Of a stretch of 37,976 bases of DNA, positions 37,424-37,976 are shown one piece after another. A program made the translations under genes and the position numbers. The stretch comes from Alphaproteobacteria bacterium (GTDB lineage Bacteria; Pseudomonadota; Alphaproteobacteria; Acetobacterales; Acetobacteraceae), in NCBI GenBank assembly GCA_026400795.1, contig JAPLOJ010000302.1, forward strand, positions 1 to 37,976, written 5' to 3'. Within the stretch, counting starts at the first letter, position 1, and every line of letters starts with the position of its first letter. The notes beneath the pieces are model-generated. The model did not search any database. It had not been told where the DNA came from and saw only the letters and a program-made list of their open reading frames with translations.

Positions 37424-37976
37424 CTATTGCGGTTGAATGCCCGCCGCGCGTGCTGCGTCGCCCCATTTCTTCATCTCGGCTTCCGTCAAGGCGCGCATTT
37501 CTTCTGGCGTGTTGGAGGTGATTTCAGCGCCTAGCGTCTTGTGGCGTTCTACCACGATTGGCGCTTGCAGCGCAGCACGGATATCGGCGTTGAGCTTCGC
37601 CAGCATGGGTGCGGGAATGCCAGCCGGGCCAATCACCATGCCCCAGGTTGAAGCCTCAAAACCCGGCAGAAAGGCTTCGCCAAGGGTTGGAACATCAGGC
37701 AATTGCGGGCTGCGGCGCGCGCCGGTGGTGGCGATGGCTTTCAAGGTACCGGCCTGAATATGCGGCAGCGCTGCCGGCACCGTATCAAACATGATGTTCA
37801 CGCGATTGGCGATCAGGTCCGGATGCGCCTGGGTGCTGCCGCGATAGGGCACGTTTTCCAACTTGATCCCGGTGCGTTCGGCAAACAGCACAGGCGCCAG
37901 ACGCACCACGCCGCCCGTGCCGGCAAAGGTCACTCCCGGATTGCTCTTGGCGTATTCCACCAATTCAGCATGCGTA
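37424..37976 (-). CDS. Tripartite tricarboxylate transporter substrate-binding protein (Bug/TctC family), N-terminus beyond window
   Basis: YAKSNPGVTFAGTGGVVRLAPVLFAERTGIKLENVPYRGSTQAHPDLIANRVNIMFDTVPAALPHIQAGTLKAIATTGARRSPQLPDVPTLGEA; frame open to the end of the window. Confidence 0.92.
   Translation of the reverse strand, partial: THAELVEYAKSNPGVTFAGTGGVVRLAPVLFAERTGIKLENVPYRGSTQAHPDLIANRVNIMFDTVPAALPHIQAGTLKAIATTGARRSPQLPDVPTLGEAFLPGFEASTWGMVIGPAGIPAPMLAKLNADIRAALQAPIVVERHKTLGAEITSNTPEEMRALTEAEMKKWGDAARAAGIQPQ

Noticed and set aside
1-37976. CRISPR arrays, tRNA/rRNA genes, transposases, phage genes, defence-system genes
   Set aside because: None recognised by reading both strands and the ORF track; the window is flagellar, carotenoid and metabolic genes.

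Overview
This 38-kb window looks like alphaproteobacterial chromosome, with an Acetobacteraceae/Rhodospirillales-like character inferred from gene content. All product calls come from reading the translations; no database search was run. Left ~22 kb is a flagellar cluster: flgC (partial)-fliE-fliQ-fliR-flhB and a CckA-like hybrid kinase on +; fliF-fliG-fliH-fliN-flbD-flhA-flhF-flhG on -; flgD and fliK on -; flgE-flgK-flgL, flagellin and an flbT/flaF reading frame on +. The middle (about 23.7-33.1 kb, minus strand) is a tightly overlapping operon that reads as a squalene-derived C30 carotenoid pathway: two CrtN/CrtP-type oxidoreductases, a split acyltransferase, a GT2 glycosyltransferase, a two-domain HpnC-HpnD fusion, HpnE and an aldehyde dehydrogenase. 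The right end has an FAD oxidoreductase/acyl-CoA dehydrogenase fusion, MAPEG, VOC and rhodanese proteins, and two Bug/TctC-type binding proteins (the other one is at ~22 kb). Best leads: (i) the 905-aa DAO-ACAD fusion, (ii) a truncated FlbT joined in frame to FlaF with an internal Shine-Dalgarno, (iii) the HpnC-HpnD fusion inside the C30 carotenoid operon, (iv) a nested palindromic repeat found twice, once encoding the C-terminal tail of the CrtN-like enzyme, (v) divergent sigma-54-type promoters flanking a perfect inverted repeat between fliK and flgE, (vi) a frame-disrupted acyltransferase. I saw no CRISPR array, tRNA, rRNA or transposase.
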